A DNA stretch of 64,000 bases from Ideonella sp. Lineage in GTDB: Bacteria; Pseudomonadota; Gammaproteobacteria; Burkholderiales; Burkholderiaceae_C. The notes beneath the pieces were generated by a model. It ran no database searches. It worked only from the letters and a program-made list of their open reading frames with translations, and was not told the DNA's origin. The position numbers and the translations under genes are program-made. The stretch covers positions 124,001-188,000 of the forward strand of contig JABTUY010000007.1 in assembly GCA_015075165.1 (NCBI GenBank). The letters are read 5' to 3'. Within the stretch, counting starts at the first letter, position 1. Each line of letters opens with the position of its first letter. Below, one piece after another: positions 51,174 to 62,079 of this stretch.

Positions 51174-52448
51174 TCAGAACCCCATCCGCGCCGCACGGGC
51201 GGTGAAGAAGATGCCGCTCGGTGAGTCCACCGGCAGCGAGGCCAGCGTGGCGAAGCTCTGCGTGTCGAGCACCAGCACGCGGTGGTCGTCGCGCGCGCTC
51301 AGCCACACCGCCTCGGCGCGCGGCGTGAACTCCATGTGCAGCACCGCGCGGCCCGGCTCGAGCGTGCGCACCACGCGCTGCTCGAGCGTGTCGATCACCT
51401 GTACGCGGTGGTAGTCGGGCAGCGCGAAGTTCACCCACACCTGGCGCGCGTCGGGCCGCGCGATCACGAACACCGGCTGGCCGGCCACCGCGATGCGGCC
51501 CACCTCCTGCCACGACTGCGTGTCGACCACCAGCACCTCATGGCGGCCGATGGCCGGGAGGTAGGCGTGGCGGCCGGCCACCGCCCAGCCGCGCAGGTGC
51601 GGCATCTTGTAGACCGGCAGCGGCTGCTCGCCGCGGCCGTAGCCGGCGAGGATGCGGCGCGCCTTCGGCTCGGCCTGCCACAGGTCGATCAGCGCCAGGC
51701 CGTCCTCGCCGAACAGGCCGGCAATGTAGTGGCGGCCGTCGGGCGTGAGCAGCGCGTCGTAGGGTTGGCGGCCGATGCCGTCGAAGCGCGTCACCTGCGG
51801 CCGCGCCGGGTCGCTCAGGTCGGCGATGCAGATCGCATCGGCATCGAACAGCGCGTAGGCGAAGCGCCGGCCGGGCAGATCGACCAGGCCGACCACGCGC
51901 GAACGTGGGCGCCCCCCGGCGCCTTCGGCGCCAGCCCCCTCGGGGGTGGCACCGCCCGAGCTTGGGGCGGCCCGGCGCTCGGGCTCGTGGCTCGCCGCCA
52001 TCTGGTAGGCCGGGATATCCGCCACCAGCGCCAGCGTGCGCGCATCGAACACCTTGATGCCGCCGGGCGCGTAGTTCTGCGCCGCCACCAGCGTGCCGTC
52101 GGCGCAGATCGCGCCGCCGATCGAGTTGCCGGCCTGCTGCACGCGCGCCTCGATGCGCTGCGCCAGCAGGTTCACACGCGTCAGCGCGCCGTCGCGGCCG
52201 AACACGAACGCGTTGGCGCCGTCGCGTGAGAACACCACCGATGCGTGCGACAGGTCGCCCAGCCCCGGCACCTCGGCCAGCAGCGTGCGTGAGCTGGTGT
52301 TGACGATCGCCAGCGCGCCGCGCGCGCGCTGGATCACCACACCGAGGTCGCCGGTGCCGGCCGGCGCCACTGCCGGTGTCGCGCAGCCGGCGAGGCCGCG
52401 CGTGGCGAGCAGCGCGGCCGCCGGCGCCAGCAGCGCACGGCGCTTCAT
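51174..52448 (-). CDS. nirF: Heme d1 synthesis protein NirF
   Basis: A 424-residue exported protein with a lipoprotein-like signal (LLATRGLAGC) and a d1-binding beta propeller like that of NirS and NirN (GALAIVNTSSRTLLAEVPGL, IGRQPYDALLTPDGRHYIAG, AVLHMEFTPRAEAVWLSARD). NirF takes part in the late steps of heme d1 formation. Residues of about 155-183 (from HEPERRAAPSSGG to EGAGGRPRS) do not belong to the family and are an in-frame dispersed repeat. Its ATG overlaps the nirC stop. Confidence 0.92.
   Translation of the reverse strand: MKRRALLAPAAALLATRGLAGCATPAVAPAGTGDLGVVIQRARGALAIVNTSSRTLLAEVPGLGDLSHASVVFSRDGANAFVFGRDGALTRVNLLAQRIEARVQQAGNSIGGAICADGTLVAAQNYAPGGIKVFDARTLALVADIPAYQMAASHEPERRAAPSSGGATPEGAGAEGAGGRPRSRVVGLVDLPGRRFAYALFDADAICIADLSDPARPQVTRFDGIGRQPYDALLTPDGRHYIAGLFGEDGLALIDLWQAEPKARRILAGYGRGEQPLPVYKMPHLRGWAVAGRHAYLPAIGRHEVLVVDTQSWQEVGRIAVAGQPVFVIARPDARQVWVNFALPDYHRVQVIDTLEQRVVRTLEPGRAVLHMEFTPRAEAVWLSARDDHRVLVLDTQSFATLASLPVDSPSGIFFTARAARMGF
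51901..51985. repeat. Dispersed GC-rich palindromic repeat, copy D (inside nirF)
   Basis: The segment carries GGCGCCTTCGGCGCC and CCCCCTCGGGGG palindromes of the same kind as copies A and B and lies in frame in nirF. It encodes about 28 Ala/Gly/Pro/Arg/Glu-rich residues and leaves the gene open. Confidence 0.7.
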
Positions 52449-52777
52449 CGCGTGCGCTCCGCCGGTTCGGGCAAGCCGCGCGCCAGTTGCTCGGCGATCC
52501 AGCGCGCGTCGCTGTCGCTGAGCAGCGCGCGCCACGGCGGCATCGGCGTGCCGGGGCGGCCGTGCGCGATCGTGGCGGCCATCGCATCGAGCGGCTTGCC
52601 GGCCAGCGCAGCGGGCGTCAACGCGGGGCCGAGGCCGCCGGTCAGCCGCATGCCGTGGCAGGCGCCGCAGTCATGGCGCACCATGCGCACCAGGGTCTGC
52701 TGGCGCGCCGCGTCCGGCGGCTGTGCCGCGGCGCCGAACGCCAGCGGCAGCACGACAGCGGCCACGGCGCCGCGCAC
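52445..52777 (-). CDS. nirC: Cytochrome c55x NirC
   Basis: A 110-residue periplasmic monoheme cytochrome c with a signal peptide and heme motif C37, C40, H41 (CGACHG), then GGLGPALTPAALAGKP and a distal methionine in PGTPMPPW. NirC can give electrons to NirS or serve during heme d1 maturation. A GTG is the best start; its ribosome binding site is weak. It sits between nirM (11 bp) and nirF (overlap). Confidence 0.9.
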   Translation of the reverse strand: MRGAVAAVVLPLAFGAAAQPPDAARQQTLVRMVRHDCGACHGMRLTGGLGPALTPAALAGKPLDAMAATIAHGRPGTPMPPWRALLSDSDARWIAEQLARGLPEPAERTR

Positions 52778-52788
52778 GGGAGGGGCCC

Positions 52789-53106
52789 TCAGCGCTTGAC
52801 GATGAACTCGACCGCCGCCTTCAGGTCGGCGTCGTTGATCTTCTCGGGCGGGTTCGGTGCCATCGGCACGGGGCCGTAGACGCCTGAGCCGCCCTTGCGC
52901 ACCTTCTCCATCAGCTTGGCGGTGGCGTCCTGGCCCTTGTACTTGGCCGCGATGTCCTTGAACGCCGGGCCCACCAGCTTCTTGTCCTTGGTGTGGCAGG
53001 CCATGCAGCCGGCCTTGTTCATCGCGTCTTCGGGGCCGGCGGCTGCGGCGCCGGCGCTCGCGGCGAGCGCCACGCAGGCGACGGCGATGGGTACGGTGAT
53101 TCTCAT
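52789..53106 (-). CDS. nirM: Cytochrome c-551 NirM
   Basis: A 105-residue class I cytochrome c with a cleavable signal peptide (to about residue 23), heme motif C34, C37, H38 (CMACHTKDKKLVGPAFKDIA) and distal methionine in PVPMAPNPP. It is the electron donor to cytochrome cd1 NirS, encoded 20 bp upstream. It might also feed the CuA subunit of the heme-copper enzyme (inference). AAGGA precedes the ATG. Confidence 0.95.
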   Translation of the reverse strand: MRITVPIAVACVALAASAGAAAAGPEDAMNKAGCMACHTKDKKLVGPAFKDIAAKYKGQDATAKLMEKVRKGGSGVYGPVPMAPNPPEKINDADLKAAVEFIVKR

Positions 53107-53126
53107 GTTTCGTGTCCTTGCATCGA

Positions 53127-55046
<1,920 letters not shown>

Positions 55047-55113
55047 TCAATGCGAGCCGTGCAGCGTGTTTCGACAATGCCGCCGCGTGGGATCGACAAG
55101 GAGCAGGGCCCCG

Positions 55114-55953
55114 ATGAGCGCACTCGGCGAACACGCCCGCTTCGACGCGCCGGCAACTGCCGCCGCACGCCCGGGCCGGGTGACGCTGGTGGGCGCAGGC
55201 CCCGGCGACCCGGAGTTGCTGACCTTGAAGGCCGTCAAGGCGCTGCGCGCGGCGCAGATCGTGCTGCACGACAGCCTGGTCGATGCCGCGGTGTTCGAGC
55301 ACGTGCCGCGCACGGCGCACCGCATCGCAGTGGGCAAGCGCGCCGGCCGCCACTCGATGAGCCAGCGGGCGATCATCGAGCTGATGCTGCGCCTGGCCCG
55401 GGGTGGTCACCCGGTGCTGCGCCTGAAGGGCGGCGACCCGTTCATCTTCGGCCGCGGCGGCGAAGAAGTGCTCGCGCTGACGCGGGCCGGCATCCCGTTC
55501 GAGGTGATTCCCGGCGTCAGCGCGGCGCAGGGCGCTGCCGCGTGCGCCGGCATCCCGCTGACGCACCGCGACCACGCCGCCGCGCTGGTGTTCGCCACCG
55601 GGCACCTGCGCGGCGCGGGCGATGACGCGCGCACGGTCGATCTCGACTGGGCATTGCTGGCGCGGCCGCGCCAGACCACGGTGATCTACATGGGGCTGGC
55701 CGCACTGCCGCAGATCTGCGAGCAGCTGGTCGCGCACGGCCTGCCGCCCGACACGCCGGCCGCCGTGGTGGAGCGCGCCACCTGCACCGACCAGCGCACG
55801 ATCGCCGGCACCGTGGCCACGCTGCCCGCGCTGGCGCAGGCGCGGGGGGTGTGCGCGCCGGCGCTGATCGTGGTCGGCGCGGTGGTGGCGCTGCAGCGCA
55901 CGCTCGGCGTGGCGCTGCGGCCGCACGCACCGCCCGCCCGCCACGCCGCGTGA
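55114..55953 (+). CDS. nirE: Uroporphyrinogen-III C-methyltransferase
   Basis: A 279-residue SUMT with VTLVGAGPGDPELLTLKAVK, VLRLKGGDPFIFGRGGEE, the EVIPGVSAAQGAAACAGIPL loop, and TTVIYMGLAALPQI. It makes precorrin-2, the first committed precursor of heme d1, siroheme and B12. In this position, divergent from nirS, it is best called NirE (cobA and cysG domains share the fold). AAGGAG lies 11 bases before the ATG. Its stop overlaps ubiU as TGATG. Confidence 0.93.
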   Translation: MSALGEHARFDAPATAAARPGRVTLVGAGPGDPELLTLKAVKALRAAQIVLHDSLVDAAVFEHVPRTAHRIAVGKRAGRHSMSQRAIIELMLRLARGGHPVLRLKGGDPFIFGRGGEEVLALTRAGIPFEVIPGVSAAQGAAACAGIPLTHRDHAAALVFATGHLRGAGDDARTVDLDWALLARPRQTTVIYMGLAALPQICEQLVAHGLPPDTPAAVVERATCTDQRTIAGTVATLPALAQARGVCAPALIVVGAVVALQRTLGVALRPHAPPARHAA

Positions 55954-56975
55954 TGGCCCACGATACCGCCACGCCCGCGAAGCCGGCGCTCGTCTGCCCG
56001 GCCGGCTCGCTGCGCGCGCTGACGATGGCGGTCGACGCCGGCGCCGATGCGGTCTACCTCGGGCTGAAGAACGCCACCAACGCACGCAACTTCGCCGGCC
56101 TGAACTTCGACGACGCGCAGGTGCGCGACGGCGTGCGCTACGCGCACGCCAAGGGCCGCCAGGTGTTGATGGCGCTCAACACCTTCGCCGACGCGCGCGA
56201 CGGCGCGCCGTGGCAGCAGGCGGTGCAGCGCGCCGCCGAGCTCGGCGCCGATGCGCTGATCGTCGCCGACGTTGCCGTGATGGCGTTCGCGCGCCGCGAG
56301 TTCCCCGCGCTGCGCCTGCACCTGTCGGTGCAGGCCTCGGCCACCACCTACGAGGCGATCGAGTTCTACCGCGAGCGCTACGGCATCGCGCGCGCCGTGC
56401 TGCCGCGCGTGCTCACGCTGCAGCAGGTGGCGCACGTGGTGCGCCACAGCAGTGTCGAGATCGAGGTGTTCGGCTTCGGCAGCCTGTGCGTGATGGTGGA
56501 GGGCCGCTGCGCACTGTCGTCGTACGTGACCGGTCAGTCGCCCAACGGCGCCGGCGTGTGCTCGCCGCCGTCGGCGGTGCGCTGGCACGAGACACCGGCC
56601 GGCGTGCAGGCACGGCTCAACGAGGTGCTGATCGACACCTACGCGCCCGACGAGCCGCGCGGCTACCCCACGCTGTGCAAGGGCCGCTTCGTCGTCGACG
56701 GCCAGCGCGACTACGCGCTCGAGGAGCCGTCGAGCCTGAACACGCTGGCGCTGCTGCCGCAGCTGATCGAGGCCGGCGTCAAGGCGATCAAGATCGAAGG
56801 CCGCCAGCGCAGCCCGCAGTACGTGGCCGAGGTCACGCGCGTGTGGCGCGCGGCGATCGACCGCGCCGCGTCGGATGCGCGCTACTCGGTGCCGCCGCAG
56901 TGGGCCGCGAAGCTGGCGCGCTGGGCCGAAGGGCAGCAGCACACGCTGGGCGCGTACGACCGCCCGTGGAGATGA
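55953..56975 (+). CDS. ubiU: Anaerobic ubiquinone hydroxylation protein UbiU (U32 peptidase family)
   Basis: A 340-residue U32-family protein with the Fe-S cysteines of UbiU: GSLCVMVEGRCALSSYVTGQ, GVCSPP and YPTLCKGRF. It starts with PALVCPAGSLRALTMAVDAG. UbiU and UbiV form a complex that hydroxylates ubiquinone precursors without oxygen, using prephenate as the oxygen source. Placed next to nir genes, it keeps the quinone pool supplied when the cell respires nitrite or NO. Translation is coupled to nirE. Confidence 0.95.
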   Translation: MAHDTATPAKPALVCPAGSLRALTMAVDAGADAVYLGLKNATNARNFAGLNFDDAQVRDGVRYAHAKGRQVLMALNTFADARDGAPWQQAVQRAAELGADALIVADVAVMAFARREFPALRLHLSVQASATTYEAIEFYRERYGIARAVLPRVLTLQQVAHVVRHSSVEIEVFGFGSLCVMVEGRCALSSYVTGQSPNGAGVCSPPSAVRWHETPAGVQARLNEVLIDTYAPDEPRGYPTLCKGRFVVDGQRDYALEEPSSLNTLALLPQLIEAGVKAIKIEGRQRSPQYVAEVTRVWRAAIDRAASDARYSVPPQWAAKLARWAEGQQHTLGAYDRPWR

Positions 56976-57003
56976 GGTTTCCCCGCATCGCAGGGGCGCT
57001 TCG

Positions 57004-58026
57004 ATGAGCAACCCAACCCGCCGCCTCGAACTCACCATCGGCCCGCTGCTGTACTGGTGGCCGCGCGCCGCGCTGATGCAGCTGTACGCCGCGGTGGCCG
57101 AGGGCCCCGCGCGCACCGTGGTGCTGGGCGAGGTGGTGTGCTCGCGCCGCCACGAGTTCAGCTTCGACGACTGGCTCGCGCTGGCGCGCGACCTCGCCGG
57201 CGCCGGCAAGACCGTGGTGCTGGCGACGCAGGCGCTGGTGATGGCGGAGGCCGAGCTGCGCAGCCTGCGCCGCATCGTCGAGCAAGACGAGTTCGCCGTC
57301 GAGGCGGGCGACGCCTCGGCGCTGCGGCTGCTGGCGCAGGCCCATGTGCACGCCCATTCGCCTGCCCATGTGCAGGCCCATGTGCAGACGCACGCCGCAG
57401 GCGGCGCGCGCAAGCCGTTCGTGATCGGGCCGCACATCAACATCTACAGCCGCGACGCACTGGCCGAGCACGCCGCGCTCGGCGCCGGCCGCTGGGTGGC
57501 GCCGGTCGAGCTGCCGCTCGACGCGCTGCCGTTGATCAACCCGCCGGCCGATGCCGTGTGCGGGCCCGCGGGGCCGCTCGAGACCGAGGTGTTCGGCTTC
57601 GGCCGCCTGCCGCTGGCGTTCTCGGCGCGCTGCTTCACCGCGCGCCACCACCGGCTGGCCAAGGACGCGTGCGAGTACCGCTGCCGCGACGACGCCGACG
57701 GCCTGCTGTTGCGCAGCACCGAAGGGCGCGACTTTCTGGTGCTCAACGGCATCCAGACGCAATCGGCCGCGCTGCACGCGGTGATCGACCGTGCCGCGGC
57801 GTTGCGCGAGGCCGGCGTGCACAGCGTGCGGCTGTCGCCGTGCAGCGGCGATTTCGCCCGCGTGGTCGCGCTGTACGAGCGCGCGCTGAACCCGGCCAGC
57901 GGTGAAGCAGCCGATGGCGCCGATGCCGCCGGCGCCTGGCGCGAACTGGCCGCGCTCGACCTGTCCGGCGAACTGGTCAACGGCTTCGCAGCACGACGCC
58001 CGGGCCTGGAGGTGCTGCAACCATGA
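57004..58026 (+). CDS. ubiV: Anaerobic ubiquinone hydroxylation protein UbiV (U32 peptidase family)
   Basis: A 340-residue partner of UbiU. It starts LELTIGPLLYWWPR, has the first Fe-S cysteine in LGEVVCSRRHEF, and the others in SARCFTARHHRLAKDACEYR and the following cysteine. An unusual His-rich stretch of 12-bp repeats (about residues 113-132, AHVHAHSPAHVQAHVQTHA) is inserted before the IGPHINIYSRDAL segment. It lies 28 bp after ubiU and overlaps ubiT by four bases. Confidence 0.93.
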   Translation: MSNPTRRLELTIGPLLYWWPRAALMQLYAAVAEGPARTVVLGEVVCSRRHEFSFDDWLALARDLAGAGKTVVLATQALVMAEAELRSLRRIVEQDEFAVEAGDASALRLLAQAHVHAHSPAHVQAHVQTHAAGGARKPFVIGPHINIYSRDALAEHAALGAGRWVAPVELPLDALPLINPPADAVCGPAGPLETEVFGFGRLPLAFSARCFTARHHRLAKDACEYRCRDDADGLLLRSTEGRDFLVLNGIQTQSAALHAVIDRAAALREAGVHSVRLSPCSGDFARVVALYERALNPASGEAADGADAAGAWRELAALDLSGELVNGFAARRPGLEVLQP

Positions 58027-58475
58027 CGACGACCCGCATGGAACCACGCGACGCGGCGCTGCCGCCGCGCTGGCGCATGCTGGCGCACGGCGTGCGCGCT
58101 GTGGTGCGCCGCCTGCCCACGCAGCCGCCGTCGTTCTTGGCCGCGCGCATGCTCGACCGCGTGCTGTGGCCGCGTCTCGACGACAACGCACGTGCCGCGC
58201 TGGCGCAGCGCACGGTCGAGGTCGAGGTCATCGAGCTCGGCGTGCGCGTGCGGCTGCAGCTCGGCGCCGGCGGCTTCGTGGTGGCGCCCGCCGCCGCGCC
58301 GGTGGCACTGACGATCCGTGCCACCGCGCCCGCACTGTGGCGGCTGCTGCGCGGCGAGGACGACGCCGACCGCCTGTTCTTCGAGCGCGCGCTGGTGATG
58401 GAAGGCGACACCGAGTTCGGCGTGGCGCTGAAGAACGTGCTCGACGCCATCGGGCCGCTGTGGCACGCAGACTGA
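58023..58475 (+). CDS. ubiT: SCP2-domain accessory protein UbiT
   Basis: A 150-residue SCP2 lipid-binding domain protein (PPSFLAARMLDRVLWPRLDD, FVVAPAAAPVALTIRATAPA, LFFERALVMEGDTEFGVALK). UbiT holds ubiquinone precursors in anaerobic synthesis, the counterpart of UbiJ. Its ATG overlaps the ubiV stop as ATGA, completing the ubiUVT set. The following 490 bp hold a nested inverted repeat and the nrdJ promoter but no gene. Confidence 0.92.
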   Translation: MTTTRMEPRDAALPPRWRMLAHGVRAVVRRLPTQPPSFLAARMLDRVLWPRLDDNARAALAQRTVEVEVIELGVRVRLQLGAGGFVVAPAAAPVALTIRATAPALWRLLRGEDDADRLFFERALVMEGDTEFGVALKNVLDAIGPLWHAD

Positions 58476-58565
58476 TGTCTCGCGGTGCCGGCTGATTCCT
58501 GGCGCCATCGGAGCGAGGCCGAGGCCACAGCGATGCCTGCCACGGGTGTCGTTCGAGCGCCGTGA

Positions 58566-58652
58566 CGGGCTGGCCTGTTGCGCGCAAGTGAAGGAAGGAG
58601 GCCCGGGCGGGAGCCCGGGCCGGGGGGACATGGAGCGCAACAGGCCAGCCCG
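58566..58652. repeat. Nested inverted repeat after ubiT
   Basis: An 18-bp perfect inverted repeat (58566-58583 with 58635-58652, CGGGCTGGCCTGTTGCGC) encloses a second perfect hairpin, GGCCCGGGC-GGGA-GCCCGGGCC (58600-58621). It could end transcription of the nirE-ubiUVT operon, although no T-run follows. Bases 58476-58565 and 58653-58785 show no other feature. Confidence 0.7.
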
Positions 58653-58789
58653 GCGCGGCGCGGACGCACCGGCCGTCGCATGTCGGCACACGCACCAACC
58701 CAAAGCGACTCGAAGCGACAACGCGCCCGCAGACGACAGCCGATGAAAGCGCGTTGCCGATCGTTGCCGAAAGCCCTTGCAACCATGCG

Positions 58790-58819
58790 TTGCATCGGCT
58801 TGCCTGCGCTATCTATAGT
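58790..58819 (+). promoter_or_regulatory. nrdJ promoter
   Basis: TTGCAT (58790-58795), an 18-bp spacer and TATAGT (58814-58819) make a good sigma-70 promoter about 150 bp before the nrdJ start. The -10 overlaps the first NrdR box. Confidence 0.65.
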
Positions 58820-58853
58820 GTGTAGGCTTCCGTTGCGGCGCTAGCGGTAGTGT
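58806..58853 (+). promoter_or_regulatory. Pair of NrdR boxes
   Basis: GCGCTATCTATAGTGT (58806-58821) matches the NrdR box consensus (acaCwAtATaTwGtGt) at 13 of 16 positions. GCGCTAGCGGTAGTGT (58838-58853) keeps its conserved ends. Their starts are exactly 32 bp apart, about three helical turns, as in known NrdR-controlled promoters. NrdR represses ribonucleotide reductase genes when dATP is high. Confidence 0.75.
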
Positions 58854-58969
58854 CTCGCGCCGCGCCGCGGGACGATCGCGGTGGCGCTTGATGCAGCGCA
58901 AGCCGCAACCCACAATCTCGAACAACGAACCAGCAACGGGCCGCCTTGAGCCCATTGGAGACCGCACGC

Positions 58970-61963
58970 ATGACCGAGATCGCCCGACCCAGCGGGCCGC
59001 AACAGCAGGCCGGCGCAGCTGCCGCCGCCCACACCGCACCGCTGCCGGCGCAGCCGATCAGCCAGGAGGTGCTGCTCGAGAAGTACGCCAAGGGCGACGA
59101 GCGCAGTGTCGATGACGTGCGCGCGCGCGTGGCACGCGCGCTGGCCGCCGGCGAGGCGCCGGCGCAGCGCACGCAATGGGAGGCGCGCTTCTTCGACGCA
59201 CAGCGCGCCGGCTTCATCCCCGCCGGGCGCATCGATTCGGCCGCCGGCACCGCGCTCGGCGCCACGCTGATCAACTGCTTCGTGCAGCCGGTGGGCGATT
59301 CGATCGCCGAGCCCGAAGAGGGCTACCCCGGCATCTACACCGCGCTGACCGAAGCGGCCGAGACCATGCGCCGCGGCGGCGGCGTGGGCTACGACTTCTC
59401 GCGCATCCGCCCCAAGGGTGCGTGGGTGGGCACCACGCAAAGCAGCGCGTCGGGCCCGGTGAGCTACATGCGCGTGTTCGACCGCAGCTGCGAGACGGTG
59501 GAGTCCGCCGGCAGCCGGCGCGGCGCGCAGATGGGCGTGCTGCGCTGCGACCACCCCGACGTGGAGGCGTTCATCCACGCCAAGGACGCGGGCGACCTCA
59601 GCAACTTCAACATCTCGGTCGGTGTGACCGACGCGTTCATGCGTGCGGTCGAAGAGGGCCGCGAGTTCGAGCTGGTGCACCGCGCCGAGCCAGGTGCCGC
59701 GCAGAAGGCCGCCGGCGCGTACCAGCGCAGCGATGGCGTGTGGGTGTACCGCACCGTGCCCGCGCGCGATCTGTGGGACCAGATCATGCGCTCCACGTAT
59801 GACCACGCCGAGCCCGGTGTGCTGTTCATCGACCGCATCAACGCCGACAACAACCTCGGCTACTGCGAGCGCATCGAGTCCACGAATCCTTGTGGTGAGC
59901 AACCGCTGCCCGCCTACGGCTGCTGCTGCCTCGGCTCGATCGACCTCACGTTCTTCGTCGAGCAGCCGTTCGAGCCCGGTGCGCGCTTTCGCGACGATGC
60001 CTTCGTCGAGGTGGTGAAGGTCGCGGTGCGCATGCTCGACAACGTGCTCGACGCCACCGTGTGGCCGCTGCCGCAGCAGCAGGAAGAGGCGCGCGCCAAG
60101 CGCCGCATCGGCCTCGGGTTCACCGGCCTGGGCGATGCGCTGATCATGCTCGGCCTGCGCTACGACAGCGCGGGTGCGCGCGCCGAGGCCGCGCGCATCG
60201 CCGCGGTGATGCGCGACGCGGCGTACGACGCCTCGGCCGACCTGGCGCGCGAGCGCGGCGCGTTCCCGCTGTTCAACGCCGACCTGTACCTCTCGCGCGG
60301 CAGCTTCGCGTCGCGCCTGCCGCAACCGCTGAAGGACAAGATCCGCGCGCAGGGGATCCGCAACTCGCATCTGCTGTCGATCGCGCCCACCGGCACCATC
60401 AGCCTGGCGTTTGCCGACAACGCCAGCAACGGCATCGAGCCGCCGTTCTCGTGGAGCTACACGCGGCGCAAGCGCGAGAACGACGGCAGCTTCAAGGAGT
60501 ACGCGGTCGAAGACCACGCGTGGCGGCTGTACCGGCACCTGCGCGGCAGCGACGCGCCGCTGACCGACGCCTTCGTCACCGCGCTCGAGATGAGCGCCGA
60601 GAACCACGAGGCGATGGTGGCCGCGGTGGCGCCGTTCATCGACACCGCGATCAGCAAGACGGTGAACGTGCCCGAGGACTACCCGTACGCCGATTTCCAG
60701 GGCCTGTACCTCACGGCGTGGAAGTCGGGGCTGAAGGGCCTGGCCACCTACCGCCCGAACAGCGTGTTAGGCGCGGTGCTGAGCGTCGACGCGCCGGCGG
60801 CGCCGGCCGCCGCCGCGGCCGCGCCGCAACTGGTGGCGCACACCGACAGCGCCGCCAACCAGCGGCTGCGCGTGGAGCGGCTGCCGGCGCCGGTGCTGGC
60901 GTCGCTGCGCTGGCCGAGCCGGCCGGAGTTTCCCGGTGGCAACCCGGCGTGGAGCTACATGATCCGCTACCCGCACGGCGAGTTCTCGCTGTTCGTCGGC
61001 GAGCTGCCGGCCGAGGCGGGCCCCGAGTCGGGGCTGTTCGCGCGCAACCTGCCGTTCGAGGTGTGGGTCAACGGTGCCGAGCAGCCGCGCGCGATGGCCG
61101 CGCTGGCCAAGACGCTGTCGATGGACATGCGCGCGCACGATGCCGCGTGGCTGAAGCTCAAGCTCGACGCGCTGGCCACGGTGGCCGAAGAGCGCAGTTT
61201 CGAGATGCCGATGCCGCCGCACGGCGAGCCGCGCCTGTTCCCCGGCGTGGTGGCCGCCACCGCGGCCGTCATCCGCTGGCGCTGCGAGCAGCTCGGCGCG
61301 CTGCAGGACGGCGGCGCCACGCCGGTGCTCGACGCCATGTTCAGCCGCGAAGAGCCGCGCACCGGCGCCTCGGGCACGCTGGCGTGGGCGGTGGACGTGA
61401 ACAACCCGGCCAGCGGTGAAGCCTTCACGGTCACGCTGAAGGAGGTGCAGCTGCCGCAGCGCGGCGACGACGGCACGGCCGTGTCGTACATCACCCGGCC
61501 GTGCTCGATCGGCTTCTCGGGCGGCAACTACCCGCGCGCGCTCGACGGCCTGGCGCGGCTGCTGTCGCTCGACATGCGCGTGATGGACCCGGCGTGGATC
61601 GGCATGAAGCTGCGCAAGCTGCTCAACGTGGGCGAGCCGCTCGGGCACTTCATGGCCCCGGTGCCCGGCGAGCGGCGCCAGCAGCTGTGGCCGTCGACCG
61701 TGGCGTACATCGCGCGGCTGGTGATCCACCGCTACGCGATGCTGGGCGTGCTCGACGAGAGCGGCTACCCGCTCAACGCGATGGGCATCCTGCAGCCGCC
61801 GGCCGACAAGGCGCGCGGTCTCAACGGCGGCGCCCATGGCGGCGACGCCGGCGCGGCGCCGATGGCCGGCACGCGCTGCCCCGAGTGCGGCAACGCCACC
61901 GTGATCCACAAGGACGGCTGCGAGTTCTGCACCGCATGCGGGTATATCGGCGCGTGCGGGTAG
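58970..61963 (+). CDS. nrdJ: Adenosylcobalamin-dependent (class II) ribonucleotide reductase
   Basis: A 997-residue enzyme that makes deoxyribonucleotides without needing oxygen. The class motif N306-x-C308-x-E310 is in [15 protein letters not shown]; the partner cysteine is in [10 protein letters not shown] and the second in CCCLGSIDL. After the barrel come two TSCPD-like domains (about residues 645-760 and 805-925) and a C-terminal zinc ribbon ([19 protein letters not shown]). The ATG at 58970 has GGAG ten bases before it; a TTG eight codons upstream is less likely. It is probably repressed by NrdR. An oxygen-independent enzyme suits a facultative denitrifier. Confidence 0.95.
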   Translation: MTEIARPSGPQQQAGAAAAAHTAPLPAQPISQEVLLEKYAKGDERSVDDVRARVARALAAGEAPAQRTQWEARFFDAQRAGFIPAGRIDSAAGTALGATLINCFVQPVGDSIAEPEEGYPGIYTALTEAAETMRRGGGVGYDFSRIRPKGAWVGTTQSSASGPVSYMRVFDRSCETVESAGSRRGAQMGVLRCDHPDVEAFIHAKDAGDLSNFNISVGVTDAFMRAVEEGREFELVHRAEPGAAQKAAGAYQRSDGVWVYRTVPARDLWDQIMRSTYDHAEPGVLFIDRINADNNLGYCERIESTNPCGEQPLPAYGCCCLGSIDLTFFVEQPFEPGARFRDDAFVEVVKVAVRMLDNVLDATVWPLPQQQEEARAKRRIGLGFTGLGDALIMLGLRYDSAGARAEAARIAAVMRDAAYDASADLARERGAFPLFNADLYLSRGSFASRLPQPLKDKIRAQGIRNSHLLSIAPTGTISLAFADNASNGIEPPFSWSYTRRKRENDGSFKEYAVEDHAWRLYRHLRGSDAPLTDAFVTALEMSAENHEAMVAAVAPFIDTAISKTVNVPEDYPYADFQGLYLTAWKSGLKGLATYRPNSVLGAVLSVDAPAAPAAAAAAPQLVAHTDSAANQRLRVERLPAPVLASLRWPSRPEFPGGNPAWSYMIRYPHGEFSLFVGELPAEAGPESGLFARNLPFEVWVNGAEQPRAMAALAKTLSMDMRAHDAAWLKLKLDALATVAEERSFEMPMPPHGEPRLFPGVVAATAAVIRWRCEQLGALQDGGATPVLDAMFSREEPRTGASGTLAWAVDVNNPASGEAFTVTLKEVQLPQRGDDGTAVSYITRPCSIGFSGGNYPRALDGLARLLSLDMRVMDPAWIGMKLRKLLNVGEPLGHFMAPVPGERRQQLWPSTVAYIARLVIHRYAMLGVLDESGYPLNAMGILQPPADKARGLNGGAHGGDAGAAPMAGTRCPECGNATVIHKDGCEFCTACGYIGACG

Positions 61964-61964
61964 A

Positions 61965-62000
61965 GGCCCACCCCCGAAGCGGCCTGGTGGCCGCTCTCGG
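61965..62000. repeat. Dispersed GC-rich repeat, truncated copy E
   Basis: Matches the first 30 bases of copy A with few differences (cccacccccgaagcggcc) but lacks the later hairpin and signature. It lies just after the nrdJ stop. Confidence 0.55.
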
Positions 62001-62079
62001 TTGCATCGGTACATGCGTGGCGGGTCGTGCGCGTAGCCCCGCCGCTGCTCGCGAATTGCGTGGCTCCGTTTCGCTGCTG

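Noticed and set aside
49738-51513. N-terminally extended NirDL of 591 residues
   Set aside because: The first 250 codons translate the repeat-rich spacer and have no homology-like features. The ATG at 50763 begins the NirD domain directly.
55114-55953. Stand-alone cobA of the B12 pathway
   Set aside because: The fold alone cannot separate CobA from NirE, but the gene is divergent from nirS, shares its box and overlaps ubiU, so nirE fits better. No other cob genes are present.
58476-58960. Cobalamin riboswitch before nrdJ
   Set aside because: B12-dependent reductase genes can have one, and the minus strand near 58483-58506 has a stretch resembling the B12 box. However, the box points the wrong way for nrdJ, the other conserved riboswitch segments are absent, and the leader after the promoter is only about 145 bases.
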